The notes under the pieces: generated by a model
The model's database searches: none
What the model was told of the DNA's origin: nothing
What the model saw: the letters and a program-made list of their open reading frames with translations, nothing else
Assembly (NCBI RefSeq): GCF_021227995.1
Contig: NZ_CP089301.1
Coordinates: forward strand, 744,001-808,000
Origin: Novosphingobium kaempferiae
GTDB taxonomy: Bacteria > Pseudomonadota > Alphaproteobacteria > Sphingomonadales > Sphingomonadaceae
DNA length: 64,000 bases
Direction of reading: 5' to 3'
In this document: one piece after another, positions 36,497 through 45,485 of the stretch
Position numbering within the stretch: the stretch's first letter is position 1
How the letters are laid out: each line of letters starts with the position of its first letter
Made by a program: the position numbers and the translations under genes

Positions 36497-36501
36497 GCCG
36501 G

Positions 36502-39321
36502 TCAGAATTTCACCCGCGCGCCGAGGCTGTATACCGTCTCGTCCCCGTTGAGCTGGAAGACCACGCGCTTGTCGCCCCAGTAACTCGACGTCTTGCTGCG
36601 CAGGATGTTGGTGCCGCCGATGTCCAGACGCAGGGCCTCGGTCACATCGTAGCCGATGCTGAAGTCCAGGCGACCGGCAGGGCGCACATATGTCAGGAAC
36701 ACCGGCACATAAGGATCGTTCACCCGGTCCGCGTCGAACGGCCGCAGCGCGACGCCGCCGGTGTTGTCGGCGTTGATGTAGCTGGAACGGTGGGTCCAAA
36801 TCAGCCTGCCGCTCAACCCGTGCTTGTCGTAGAGCAGACCTGCCGTGTAGTTGTACTTGGATACCCCGACCAGAGGATAGCCGGCAAGGTTGTCGTCACC
36901 CTTGATCTTGGAATCGGCCATCGTGAAAGCGCCCTGCACGCCCAGTCCGGACAGCACTCCGGGCAGGAAGTCGAAGAAATACTGCGCGCTGACTTCCACG
37001 CCCTTGAGATCGACCGACCCCACGTTGCGCGGCGTCGAGATCAGGTAGTTCAAACCGTCGATCGTCTCCTGCGTGTTCGAGGTGACGACGCGATCCTTGA
37101 TGGAGCGATAGTACCCGGCCACCGAGATGTAGCCGCTGCGGAAATAGTATTCCGCCGTGATGTCGATGCTGTCCGACTTCTGCGGTCTCAGCGCGGGATT
37201 TCCGCGCGTGCCGGTGTTGAGCAGGAACACGTTGCCTACCAGCGTCAGGGACTCGCTGGGATTGAGCGAGGCGAAGTCGGGCCGCCGGATCGAGCGGGAA
37301 TACGTCACGCGCGTCTGGAAAGACCCCGGAAATTGCAAACGCGCGGTCGCTGAGGGAAGGATGTCGGTATCGGACGTTTTCGCGGTGATCGGGCTGAGTG
37401 TCGCCCCCTGTCGCTCGAACCCGGCTATTGTGCGCTCAGTCCGGATGACGCGGGTGCCAATGACGCCGTCGAGGGTCAGCGAACCCAGCGGAATCTCGTA
37501 GGATCCCTCCACATAGCCCGCATACGTGGTTTCATGAGCGTTGAATTCCTTCGTCGGATCGAAGTCCGGCTGGCGCAGCGGCAGGCCGAACAGCGAACGC
37601 AGTTCGTTACGTCCACGTTCCGAACGCAGGTACGCAGGGTTAACTCCCAGGAACGGTACGCCGCCGTTCAGACGTGGCGCCACGCCGATGATGCTGAGAA
37701 AGTCGGGCGAGAGCGGCAGGCTGGAGATCAGCCGCGCGTTCACTTCGGTCGGGGTGCCGATGTTGCCGAAGCCGATCGACTGCACCGTGTTGGTCTGGCG
37801 CACTTCCTGGAACCGCGCATCGCGCTTTGCGTAGCGCAGGCCCGCCTTGATCCTGGGCAGGATGCCGCCGACCTCGTACTCCCCGTCAAGGCGAGACTGG
37901 AACAGCTTGCCCTGCCCCAGCGTGTAGTTCTGGTTGATCGAGTTGCGCAGCGACAGGTTTTCCGAACTCAATGGAATCGACGGGTCGATGGTGAACGACG
38001 GGCCGTTGTGATCGTTGAATTCGACGAAGACCGTCGGCACGCGCTGCCCGACTTCAGCGTTGAAGTTCTGGAGGAACGAGCGCGAGGTCTGGTATGCCAC
38101 GTCAAGCACCAGCTTGGCCCGGTCCTGCTCGAAATTCAGGCCGCCCGCGATCATCTTGTTGCGCTGCGTGACGTCTTCCGAAGAGCTGTTCTGGTTGATG
38201 ACGACGTTGTCGAAACGTGCGCTCTTCAGTTCGCACACCCGCTGCACGGTGAAAGGCTGAATACCCACGGTGCCGTCGGCATTGTTGACGAGTTGCGGAT
38301 TGGTGCCACCGGCGTTGACGCGGGCATCGAAGCAGTAATCGCTGGGCGTGATCTCCGAAATTCGCGAACCGTTGGTGAAGGGCTGCGGGTTGAAGCCGAC
38401 GAAGCCCGTCGTGCTGCGAAACTTCGTATACAGGCCATCCGCATAGAACTGGAGCGAAGGTGTGGCCTGCCACTGCACGGCGGCGTTGGCCTGGACGCGG
38501 GTGATGTCTCCGACATCGGGCATGTTGCGCAGCACCTGCGGGATCAGCAGGCCCGGCACGTCGAGGGGTGTTCCGCCCGAATAGCGGCGTTCTCCCAGGT
38601 TGGTGACGCTGCGGATGTTCTCCGCCTGCGAATATGTGACATTGATCAGTGCGCCGATCTCGCCGATGGAGGTGTCCGTCTGGCCGGCCGCGAGCACACC
38701 GAACTGCGGGTTGCTCGCATCGGCGATGGTCGCGTAGTTCTGGCGCGCGGTAAGCACCAGGGTCGGCTTGCGGAAGCTGAACGGGCGGTTGAGCCGCAGG
38801 TCTATCGCACCGGCGACGCCGCCCTCGATCTGGTCCGATGTCTGCGACTTGAAGGCGTCGATCCGCGCCAGCGCCTCAGCCGGAACATCCTGCAGGTCGA
38901 AGCCGCGCCCGGTGGTGGTGATGACCTCTCGCCCGTTCACGGTCGTGAGGATATCGGTCAGGCCGCGAATGCGCACGGTGGACAGTTCGTTGTTGCGGTC
39001 GTTCTGGACCTGAATGCCGGGAACGCGCTGGAGGGCAGCGGCAACGGTCGGGTCAGGCAGCTTGCCGATGTCCGTCGCGACGATGGAATCGACCACCTGC
39101 ACGGCATTGCGCTTCACTTCGGCAGCGCGTTCCAGCGACTGGCGAACGCCGGTGACGATGATGTCCGGCCCCCCGTCCGCGACCCCATCGGCACCCACGT
39201 CGGCACTCACGCTCCCGGTCTGCGCCGTGCTTTCCGAGGGCGTCGTCTCCTGAGCAGCAGCACCCGAAATGAAAACGAAGACCGCTGTAATTGACACGGC
39301 GCCAAGCAGAATACTCCGCAT
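36502..39321 (-). CDS. TonB-dependent receptor, carbohydrate type (1)
   Basis: A 939-aa outer-membrane importer with signal peptide, then the plug signature of the Xanthomonas/Caulobacter carbohydrate receptor group (GVRQSLERAAEVKRNAVQVV, IGKLPDPTVAAALQRVPG) and a large barrel ending ARVKF. It would import sulfated oligosaccharides. The ATG at 39321 has GGGGAGAG upstream. It begins the unit receptor-MFS-GH2 and has its own AT-rich upstream element at 39376-39406, separate from the sulfatase genes before it. Confidence 0.94.
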   Translation of the reverse strand: MRSILLGAVSITAVFVFISGAAAQETTPSESTAQTGSVSADVGADGVADGGPDIIVTGVRQSLERAAEVKRNAVQVVDSIVATDIGKLPDPTVAAALQRVPGIQVQNDRNNELSTVRIRGLTDILTTVNGREVITTTGRGFDLQDVPAEALARIDAFKSQTSDQIEGGVAGAIDLRLNRPFSFRKPTLVLTARQNYATIADASNPQFGVLAAGQTDTSIGEIGALINVTYSQAENIRSVTNLGERRYSGGTPLDVPGLLIPQVLRNMPDVGDITRVQANAAVQWQATPSLQFYADGLYTKFRSTTGFVGFNPQPFTNGSRISEITPSDYCFDARVNAGGTNPQLVNNADGTVGIQPFTVQRVCELKSARFDNVVINQNSSSEDVTQRNKMIAGGLNFEQDRAKLVLDVAYQTSRSFLQNFNAEVGQRVPTVFVEFNDHNGPSFTIDPSIPLSSENLSLRNSINQNYTLGQGKLFQSRLDGEYEVGGILPRIKAGLRYAKRDARFQEVRQTNTVQSIGFGNIGTPTEVNARLISSLPLSPDFLSIIGVAPRLNGGVPFLGVNPAYLRSERGRNELRSLFGLPLRQPDFDPTKEFNAHETTYAGYVEGSYEIPLGSLTLDGVIGTRVIRTERTIAGFERQGATLSPITAKTSDTDILPSATARLQFPGSFQTRVTYSRSIRRPDFASLNPSESLTLVGNVFLLNTGTRGNPALRPQKSDSIDITAEYYFRSGYISVAGYYRSIKDRVVTSNTQETIDGLNYLISTPRNVGSVDLKGVEVSAQYFFDFLPGVLSGLGVQGAFTMADSKIKGDDNLAGYPLVGVSKYNYTAGLLYDKHGLSGRLIWTHRSSYINADNTGGVALRPFDADRVNDPYVPVFLTYVRPAGRLDFSIGYDVTEALRLDIGGTNILRSKTSSYWGDKRVVFQLNGDETVYSLGARVKF

Positions 39322-39375
39322 AAATCTCTCCCCTTGTTCGGCGCCTTTCGCGCCCGATCGCAATTTTGAGCGATT

Positions 39376-39406
39376 CTTAAAATATAAATATTATAATAGT
39401 GATAGC
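39376..39406 (-). promoter_or_regulatory. AT-rich element upstream of receptor 1
   Basis: On the minus strand: GCTATCACT-ATTATAATATT-TATATTTTAAG, strikingly AT-rich in a GC-rich region. It shares GAGCTA and TTATAATATT with the element at 52043-52070 upstream of receptor 3. It may be an operator overlapping the promoter. Confidence 0.55.
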
Positions 39407-39437
39407 TCGGCAACCGTATTGGCTACTGCCGCTGAGT

Positions 39438-40862
39438 TCATTCGCCCTCGCCCTCCATGGGGCCACGCTCCAGTCGCGGCTGCACCGGCACCACGCCTTC
39501 GTCGTGCTGCGCTTTGCGCCACGCCGCCAAGCGGTTGCGCAATGCCGACAACTGCTTCGCGTAACGGGGGTCGGTCGCCAGGTTCAGCTTCTCATCCGGG
39601 TCTGCCTGAAGATCGTACAGTTCCTCCGCCGGACGCCTGTAATAGCTGTCGACCACGGCCTTTGCTGCGGGATCCTTGTCGGCGGCCTCACGCCAGGACG
39701 GGAAATAGGCACCGGAATCGGTGCGCTGCACCTTGAGGTCGATATGGGTGGTGTAGGTCCAGTCGGGGTGCAGGTTCTCTATGTATTTCCAGCGGTCGGT
39801 ACGGATGCTGCGCATAGGAAAGACGTTGACCCTGACGTCGTTGTTATGCGTCGTGAAGATCTCCTTGCGACCCACCGGCCCGTGCTCCATGCCGAGCGCC
39901 CCGGCGAAGGAAATGCCGTCGATGCCCGCGGGCGCCTTGCCGCCGGCCACTTGCACGAGCGTGGGCAGGATATCCACCCAGCTCACCATCGCATCAGTCC
40001 GCGTGCCCGGCTTTACGTGTCCGCCCCAGCGCACGATCATCGGCACCCGTGTGCCAGTATCGTAGAGGTTCCACTTGCCGAACGGCCACTGGGTGCCATG
40101 GTCCGTCGAATAGAGCACGAAAGTATCCTTACCGAGCACCGCATCGACCGCATCCATGGTCGCGGCAAGGTCCTGATCCATGCGCGAGACCGCGGCATAG
40201 AAGCGCGCGCGGGCATCGCGGGTGATCGGCGTGTCGACAGTCTTGGGCGGCAGCTTCATGGCAGCGGGGTCATAGCCCTCGGTGGTGCGCGGCCAAGGAA
40301 CGTGCGGCCAGTTGGTGCCGACAAAAAGGGCCAGCGGCCGCTTGTCCTTGCGCGCCTTGAGCCATTCTGCGGCGGCAGGGATACCCTTGTGATCGTGGAA
40401 CGTGTCGTTGGCGTAATAGTCGAACCCGTAAGTGCCGCTATGCTGGTAATGCGCAACCTTGCCGAAGGCGACGACCTCGTAGCCCTGCTCCTGCAGGTAC
40501 GATGGCAGCTTGCGGATCGCGGCGTTCGCGCGGTCGTGATTGCCCTCGGCGCCGTTGCGGGCGGGCATCAGCCCGGTCAGCAGCGCGGCGCGGCTCGGCG
40601 CGCAAGCGGGCGAAGCGACGAAGGCCCGGTCGAACGATACGCCTTCAGACGCCAGTCTTTGCAACGCCGGGGTCCGCGCATTCGCATCGCCACCGATCGG
40701 AACGTCGGCATAGCTGAGATCGTCCGCCAGGAAGATCACCAGATTAGGCCTTGCGGCCGGATCGGCGGTGGCCTCTTGCGCGATCGCCGGTCCTGCCAAT
40801 GACAGCGCAAGGGCAAGCATGGTCGACGACCGAAGAAGGTGACGCTTTCTGAACCCTGGCAT
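39438..40862 (-). CDS. S1 sulfatase, sulfamidase-like (sulfatase A)
   Basis: A 474-aa secreted sulfatase of family S1. There is a signal peptide to about residue 29, metal-binding Asp47-Asp48, and the formylglycine site Cys87-A-P-S-R with LLTG following. The compact size and the spacing of HVPWPRT and STDHGTQWPFGKWNLYD resemble N-sulfoglucosamine sulfohydrolase-like members (often classed S1_8). Cys must be converted to formylglycine, presumably by the FGE at 56668. GGGGAGA precedes the ATG. The exact position of the sulfate it removes is unknown. Confidence 0.9.
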   Translation of the reverse strand: MPGFRKRHLLRSSTMLALALSLAGPAIAQEATADPAARPNLVIFLADDLSYADVPIGGDANARTPALQRLASEGVSFDRAFVASPACAPSRAALLTGLMPARNGAEGNHDRANAAIRKLPSYLQEQGYEVVAFGKVAHYQHSGTYGFDYYANDTFHDHKGIPAAAEWLKARKDKRPLALFVGTNWPHVPWPRTTEGYDPAAMKLPPKTVDTPITRDARARFYAAVSRMDQDLAATMDAVDAVLGKDTFVLYSTDHGTQWPFGKWNLYDTGTRVPMIVRWGGHVKPGTRTDAMVSWVDILPTLVQVAGGKAPAGIDGISFAGALGMEHGPVGRKEIFTTHNNDVRVNVFPMRSIRTDRWKYIENLHPDWTYTTHIDLKVQRTDSGAYFPSWREAADKDPAAKAVVDSYYRRPAEELYDLQADPDEKLNLATDPRYAKQLSALRNRLAAWRKAQHDEGVVPVQPRLERGPMEGEGE

Positions 40863-40904
40863 CCGATATCTCCCCGTTTTTGCTGGTAACGTCCGTGTCG
40901 CGTT

Positions 40905-42608
40905 CTATTTTACCACTGCTTCGGGCCGCTGGATCGTGTCGGCTCCGCCCCAGTTCATGCGTACGCGGCTCTTGAGATGGTTGTCGTAAGCCTCGTCCCA
41001 CGGATCGACGTCACTTGCGGCGGCCCACTCATCCCACTGGCGCGCCATGCGGACGACGCGGTCCGCCTCTCCGGCGGCAAGGTCATGCAGTTCCGCGCGG
41101 TCGGCGTTCATGTCGAAAAGCTGCCACGGCTGGCGGAACCGCGCGACCAGCTTCCAGCGCCCGTCCCGGACCGCCCGGTTGCCCTCGTGCTCCCAGAACA
41201 GCGGCCTGTCCCGGCTCAGCGGCTTGCCCGAGAACGCCGGGGCCATCGAACGCCCCTGCATCGGGATGATCTCGTGACCGCCGAACTTCGCGGGATACGC
41301 TGCACCGGTGACGTCCACCAGCGTCGGCATCACGTCGATCAGGTGCCCCGGATCGCGGACCTTGGTTCCCCTCAACGCAGGTGCGATGCCGCGCGGCCAA
41401 TAGGCGATGAACGGCGTCGCGATGCCGCCTTCCTCGGTAAAATGCTTGAAGTACCGGAAGGGCGTGTTCTGGAGCGTCGCCCAGTTCATCCCGGCCCAGA
41501 CGTTCGACTGCGCGCTGCCCGGAGCGCCCTTGCCCGCCAGCCTGCCATCGGGGCCGCTCTCCGCATTGCCACCGTTGTCGCACATGAACAGGATCAGCGT
41601 GTTGTCGAGTTCTCCGGCCTGCTCGATGTTCCGGACCAGCGTGCCGATCGAGCGGTCCACATGGCTCATGACGGCGGCATAGACCGCCATCATTGTGTCG
41701 AAGCTGTCCTTGTCGGCGGCGGACAGCTTGTCCCAATCGTACGTGTTGGGCAACGGCGGCGGCAGTTCGGCGTCGGCGGCGATGATACCCAGCGCTTTCT
41801 GCCGCTCGAACCTTTCGCGCCGGATCACTTCCCAGCCGCGCATGTACCGGCCCTTGAAGCGCGCCACGTCCTCGGGCGGGGCCATCAGCGGGAAATGTGC
41901 GGCGGTGAACGGCATGTAGAGGAAGAACGGCTTGCGTTGCGCCTGCGCCTCATGGACGAACTTCGTCTGCCACTCGACGAACATGTCGGAAGCGTACCAT
42001 CTGCCCTTCCCCACGCTTGGCGAGCGGGTCGGCACTTTTTCTCCGTCGATGTACAGGAAGCGCGTCGCAGGGGGCTGCGCCTGACCGGGATAGTAGAGCG
42101 AGCCGAAGGCGGAAGTCAGCGACCGGTCGAAACCGCGCTGCCACGGGCCGACGCCATGGCCGATGCCGACGTGCCACTTGCCCGCCATTGCGGTGTAATA
42201 GCCCGTCGACTTCGCCACTTCTGCCAGCGTGACCACGCGGTCCAGCAGCTTGCTGCGGAGGCCCTTCGATCCGGGGATGTCGACGCCCTCCAGATGGCCC
42301 AGCCCGGCCTGGTGGGGGTATGTCCCGGTCAGCAGCGAGGCCCGCGACGGGCTGCATCGCGCGGTGTTGTAGAACTGGGTGAACGACAACCCGCCATTCG
42401 CCAGCGCATCAATGTTCGGCGTCGGCACTTCGCTGCCGAAGCTGGAGATGTCGGAGAAACCCACGTCGTCGAGCAGGATCACGACGACGTTGGGCCGCGT
42501 CGGCTGCGGCTTGTCCGCCGCCTGCGCCGGCAGGACGCAGGCGGCAAGCCCGATGGCTGCACCGCCCAGACTTTGCAGAAAGGGGGCCATGCGTTTCGTC
42601 GTCTTCAT
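40905..42608 (-). CDS. S1 arylsulfatase, AtsA-like (sulfatase B)
   Basis: A 567-aa secreted sulfatase. It has a signal peptide to about residue 31, Asp47-Asp48 metal ligands, and formylglycine site Cys85-S-P-S-R-A-S-L-L-T-G followed by a YPHQAG segment typical of bacterial arylsulfatases of the AtsA type (S1_4-like). Also visible are GKWHVGIGHG and the FMCDNGGNAE metal-site segment. It lies 42 bases upstream of sulfatase A and 48 bases after receptor 2, so the three are one unit. Substrate not determinable. Confidence 0.92.
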   Translation of the reverse strand: MKTTKRMAPFLQSLGGAAIGLAACVLPAQAADKPQPTRPNVVVILLDDVGFSDISSFGSEVPTPNIDALANGGLSFTQFYNTARCSPSRASLLTGTYPHQAGLGHLEGVDIPGSKGLRSKLLDRVVTLAEVAKSTGYYTAMAGKWHVGIGHGVGPWQRGFDRSLTSAFGSLYYPGQAQPPATRFLYIDGEKVPTRSPSVGKGRWYASDMFVEWQTKFVHEAQAQRKPFFLYMPFTAAHFPLMAPPEDVARFKGRYMRGWEVIRRERFERQKALGIIAADAELPPPLPNTYDWDKLSAADKDSFDTMMAVYAAVMSHVDRSIGTLVRNIEQAGELDNTLILFMCDNGGNAESGPDGRLAGKGAPGSAQSNVWAGMNWATLQNTPFRYFKHFTEEGGIATPFIAYWPRGIAPALRGTKVRDPGHLIDVMPTLVDVTGAAYPAKFGGHEIIPMQGRSMAPAFSGKPLSRDRPLFWEHEGNRAVRDGRWKLVARFRQPWQLFDMNADRAELHDLAAGEADRVVRMARQWDEWAAASDVDPWDEAYDNHLKSRVRMNWGGADTIQRPEAVVK

Positions 42609-42656
42609 GCGCTGTTCTCCATCTCCGTTCAGGTGCGAACCGCCTCCCGCCGATGC

Positions 42657-45374
42657 TCAGAAGCGGAAACGCAGGCCCAGGCGATAGACGCGCTCAAGGA
42701 AGCGGGTCTGCCACGGATAAGCCTGTCCCTCGGCGTTGAACTGGCGCTGGTTGGTCGCCGCCGCACCCAGGATGTTCGAAGCGGTGAACGACAGCGTGAT
42801 GCTCTCGGTCGGGTTCACCGTGCCCGAGAAATCGAGGATGCCGCGCCCGTCCTCGACCACCGGCAGCGTCGGCCCCAGCACGCCCGCGCCAAGCGCCGGA
42901 TCGTTCACCCGGCCATAGCTGACGACGTAGCTGGACCGGTAGTTGTACGAAACGCGCAGCGAGAACTCCGGCTTTTCGTAGAAGGCGGCAAGGTTGGCGA
43001 GATGGCTGGAAACGCCTGCAATCTTCTGCATACCGGGCAGCGTCGCGGCGAGATCCTCGGGCAGTTGCGATGCATGGTCGATGTACGTGTAGTTCGCCAG
43101 GACGCCGAAGTCCTGCGTCCATTCGGGCAAGAAGGGCGCGCGAAGGAACGTGCGGAACCCAGCCTCGACGCCGCGCAACCGGCCCTTCCCGCCGTTGAAC
43201 GGCTGGGTGATGCGCAGACGGCCGAACTCGGAATCCTCGACATCGACGGTGAAGTTCGAGATGAACCCTTCCACGTCGCGTTGGAACGCGCCGACGGTGA
43301 GCGAACCGCTGCGGTTGAAATACCACTCAAGCGAGGCATCGTAGTTCTTCGAGTCGATCGGCTTGAGATCGGGATTGCCACCGCTTGCCGTGCGCACGCA
43401 GTCCGGCGAAGTCGGCTCCGTGTTGCAGACCGGCGATGGCGCACCGATAGTGAGTGAAGGATTGAGTTGGCCAAACGCGGGACGGCTGCGGGTGTGGGTG
43501 TAGGCCAGGCGCATCTGGAGCTTGGGCATGATCCGCAGGCGCGCGCTGACGTTGGGCAGGAAATCGTTGTAGGCATTCTCACGCGTGACGGCCGTGACGG
43601 TGGTTACCCCGTTCGCGGTAGCGCGGTTGAAACCGTGGATCGTGTCCTCCGTACGGATCGCGCGTAGGCCGAACAGGCCGTCGAGGGGCATCCCCGCCAC
43701 ATCGAAGACGTAGCGCGCCTGCACGTAACCGGCATAGGCCTTTTCGTTGCCATAGTAGACCGGATCACCGAACTGCGGACGCCCGGCGGCCCAGCCGACC
43801 AGCCCGCGCAGGGTGTCCATGTTCTCGACGATGCTGCCGCGGGTGGGCGTCAGGAACGTCCGGATGCCTGCCGCATCGTCACCCCGGAAGCCGGGTGGGA
43901 CTCGAGCGTAGTCGAGCGGCAGGGTGTTGTAAAACAACCCGGCGGGCGCAGTGGCGCTGCGAGTGTAGGTGTAGGATTCCGCGTCGCGCGTATTGAAGCG
44001 CGCACCGGCCTGGATGTTGGAGATACCGACGGCATCGAGTTTGTAGTCGAGATCGAGCCGCGCCTGCACGTCACGCCCGTGATTGCGTACGCCGTTCTCG
44101 TTAAGGCCCGACATGCGGTAGTTCGTCGGGTCGAACAGATCGAAGTTCGATAGCGTGACGGTGCCGCCGCCATCGCCCGCATCGGCGTCGAACTCGAAGT
44201 GACGTGTCGGCTGCGTGCGCAGCGCATAGTTCATGCCGAAGCTGTACTGGGTATAGGTGGAGTCCGTCAGGGCGACATCGCCGGTGACGCGCAGCCGGTC
44301 GCCCTTCCAGATGAAACCGCCGCCGCCCTGGTAGGTGTCCGTCTTCGCATCGATCACGTTCTGCGCGCCGGTTGGGATCCCGCCGGCACTTGCGGTCATG
44401 CTCTTGACGAGGTTGGTGCCGGGGAAGAACTCGATGTCCGACAGCACCGCCGCGTCACCCGAGTTGATCTGCAGGTTGCGCCCAGATCCCTTGCCCCGGA
44501 AACCCTGGAACAGGAAGTCGGCGTAGAATTCCAGCCGGTCGCTCGGCCGCCACTGCAGCGCGGAGGCGACCGAGGGGCGGAAGCGGTTGGCCGTCGGGTA
44601 GTCGATGTTGACGAACGAGGGGTAGCGGATGACGCCCAGCCCCTGCACGTTGCGGTTGAGGATGGTCTGGCTGACGTTGCGTGCGGAATCGAGGAAGTTC
44701 ACGTCGGCATAGGAGCCTTCGATCAGGAACCCGATGTCGCCGATCCCGGTATTCCAGCGCTTGGACACCAGCAGATTGGCGTCGAGTCCGATCTTCTGCG
44801 ACTGATACCAGTGCAGCCCGCTGATGCCTCCGGCGATGCGGTCGCCCTTGAAATCCAGCGGCTTGCGCGAACGCACGTCGATGAGCCCGGCGATGCCCGG
44901 CTCGATCAGGTTGGCGCTGGCGGACTTGAAGACGTCGATCCGCGCGATCGTGCTGGCCGGAAAGTCCTGCAACGCGACCGAGCGCCCTTCGGCAGTGAAG
45001 ATCTCTCGCCCGTTGTAGGTCGTGGTCAGGTCCGGCAGGCCGCGTACGCGCACGCCTGAAGCGCCGCCCTGCGCCCAGTCGACCTGCACGCCGGGAACAC
45101 GCGCCAGCGATTCCGCGGCGGTCACGTCGGGCAGCTTGCCGATATCCTCGGCCACCACCGAATCGACGATCTGGTCCGAGTCCTCCTTGACCGCCTGCGC
45201 CGTTTCAAGGCTGGCCCGGAAGGTCGAGACGACAATCTCCCCTGTTGCCGGAGCCTCGGCGCGCACACCCTGCGGCACTGCCGCCTCCTGCGCCGAGGAT
45301 GTATCGGCCAGCGTCACCAGTGCAAGAGCCGGGCCGACGGCAGTCAGGAACAAACGAACTTTACGAGCGGTCAC
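42657..45374 (-). CDS. TonB-dependent receptor, carbohydrate type (2)
   Basis: A 905-aa outer-membrane importer with signal peptide ending near residue 29, the plug signature STFRASLETAQAVKEDSDQIV followed by IGKLPDVTAAESLARVPG, and a barrel ending GLRFRF. I chose the GTG at 45374 because GGGGAGAA lies upstream; a longer in-frame start at 45473 would add a non-signal extension. It heads a unit with sulfatases B and A. A different sequence from receptor 1 suggests a different oligosaccharide. Confidence 0.93.
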   Translation of the reverse strand: MTARKVRLFLTAVGPALALVTLADTSSAQEAAVPQGVRAEAPATGEIVVSTFRASLETAQAVKEDSDQIVDSVVAEDIGKLPDVTAAESLARVPGVQVDWAQGGASGVRVRGLPDLTTTYNGREIFTAEGRSVALQDFPASTIARIDVFKSASANLIEPGIAGLIDVRSRKPLDFKGDRIAGGISGLHWYQSQKIGLDANLLVSKRWNTGIGDIGFLIEGSYADVNFLDSARNVSQTILNRNVQGLGVIRYPSFVNIDYPTANRFRPSVASALQWRPSDRLEFYADFLFQGFRGKGSGRNLQINSGDAAVLSDIEFFPGTNLVKSMTASAGGIPTGAQNVIDAKTDTYQGGGGFIWKGDRLRVTGDVALTDSTYTQYSFGMNYALRTQPTRHFEFDADAGDGGGTVTLSNFDLFDPTNYRMSGLNENGVRNHGRDVQARLDLDYKLDAVGISNIQAGARFNTRDAESYTYTRSATAPAGLFYNTLPLDYARVPPGFRGDDAAGIRTFLTPTRGSIVENMDTLRGLVGWAAGRPQFGDPVYYGNEKAYAGYVQARYVFDVAGMPLDGLFGLRAIRTEDTIHGFNRATANGVTTVTAVTRENAYNDFLPNVSARLRIMPKLQMRLAYTHTRSRPAFGQLNPSLTIGAPSPVCNTEPTSPDCVRTASGGNPDLKPIDSKNYDASLEWYFNRSGSLTVGAFQRDVEGFISNFTVDVEDSEFGRLRITQPFNGGKGRLRGVEAGFRTFLRAPFLPEWTQDFGVLANYTYIDHASQLPEDLAATLPGMQKIAGVSSHLANLAAFYEKPEFSLRVSYNYRSSYVVSYGRVNDPALGAGVLGPTLPVVEDGRGILDFSGTVNPTESITLSFTASNILGAAATNQRQFNAEGQAYPWQTRFLERVYRLGLRFRF

Positions 45375-45485
45375 GTTGGAAATTCTCCCCTGTTTAACGA
45401 CTTGAGTGCTTATTGTCCCGCCGAAGCGGTCTGCGGCGTGCCCCCACGCCTGCCCGGTAAAGGGCGCCTTCAAAGGTAGTGCGGC

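Noticed and set aside
37534..39294. 586-codon plus-strand frame opposite TonB receptor 1
   Set aside because: The peptide is Arg/Val-rich without domain pattern, while the opposite strand encodes a full receptor with plug signatures.
40977..43457. 826-codon plus-strand frame opposite sulfatase B and receptor 2
   Set aside because: It spans the ends of two clear minus-strand genes and looks like mirrored codon bias.
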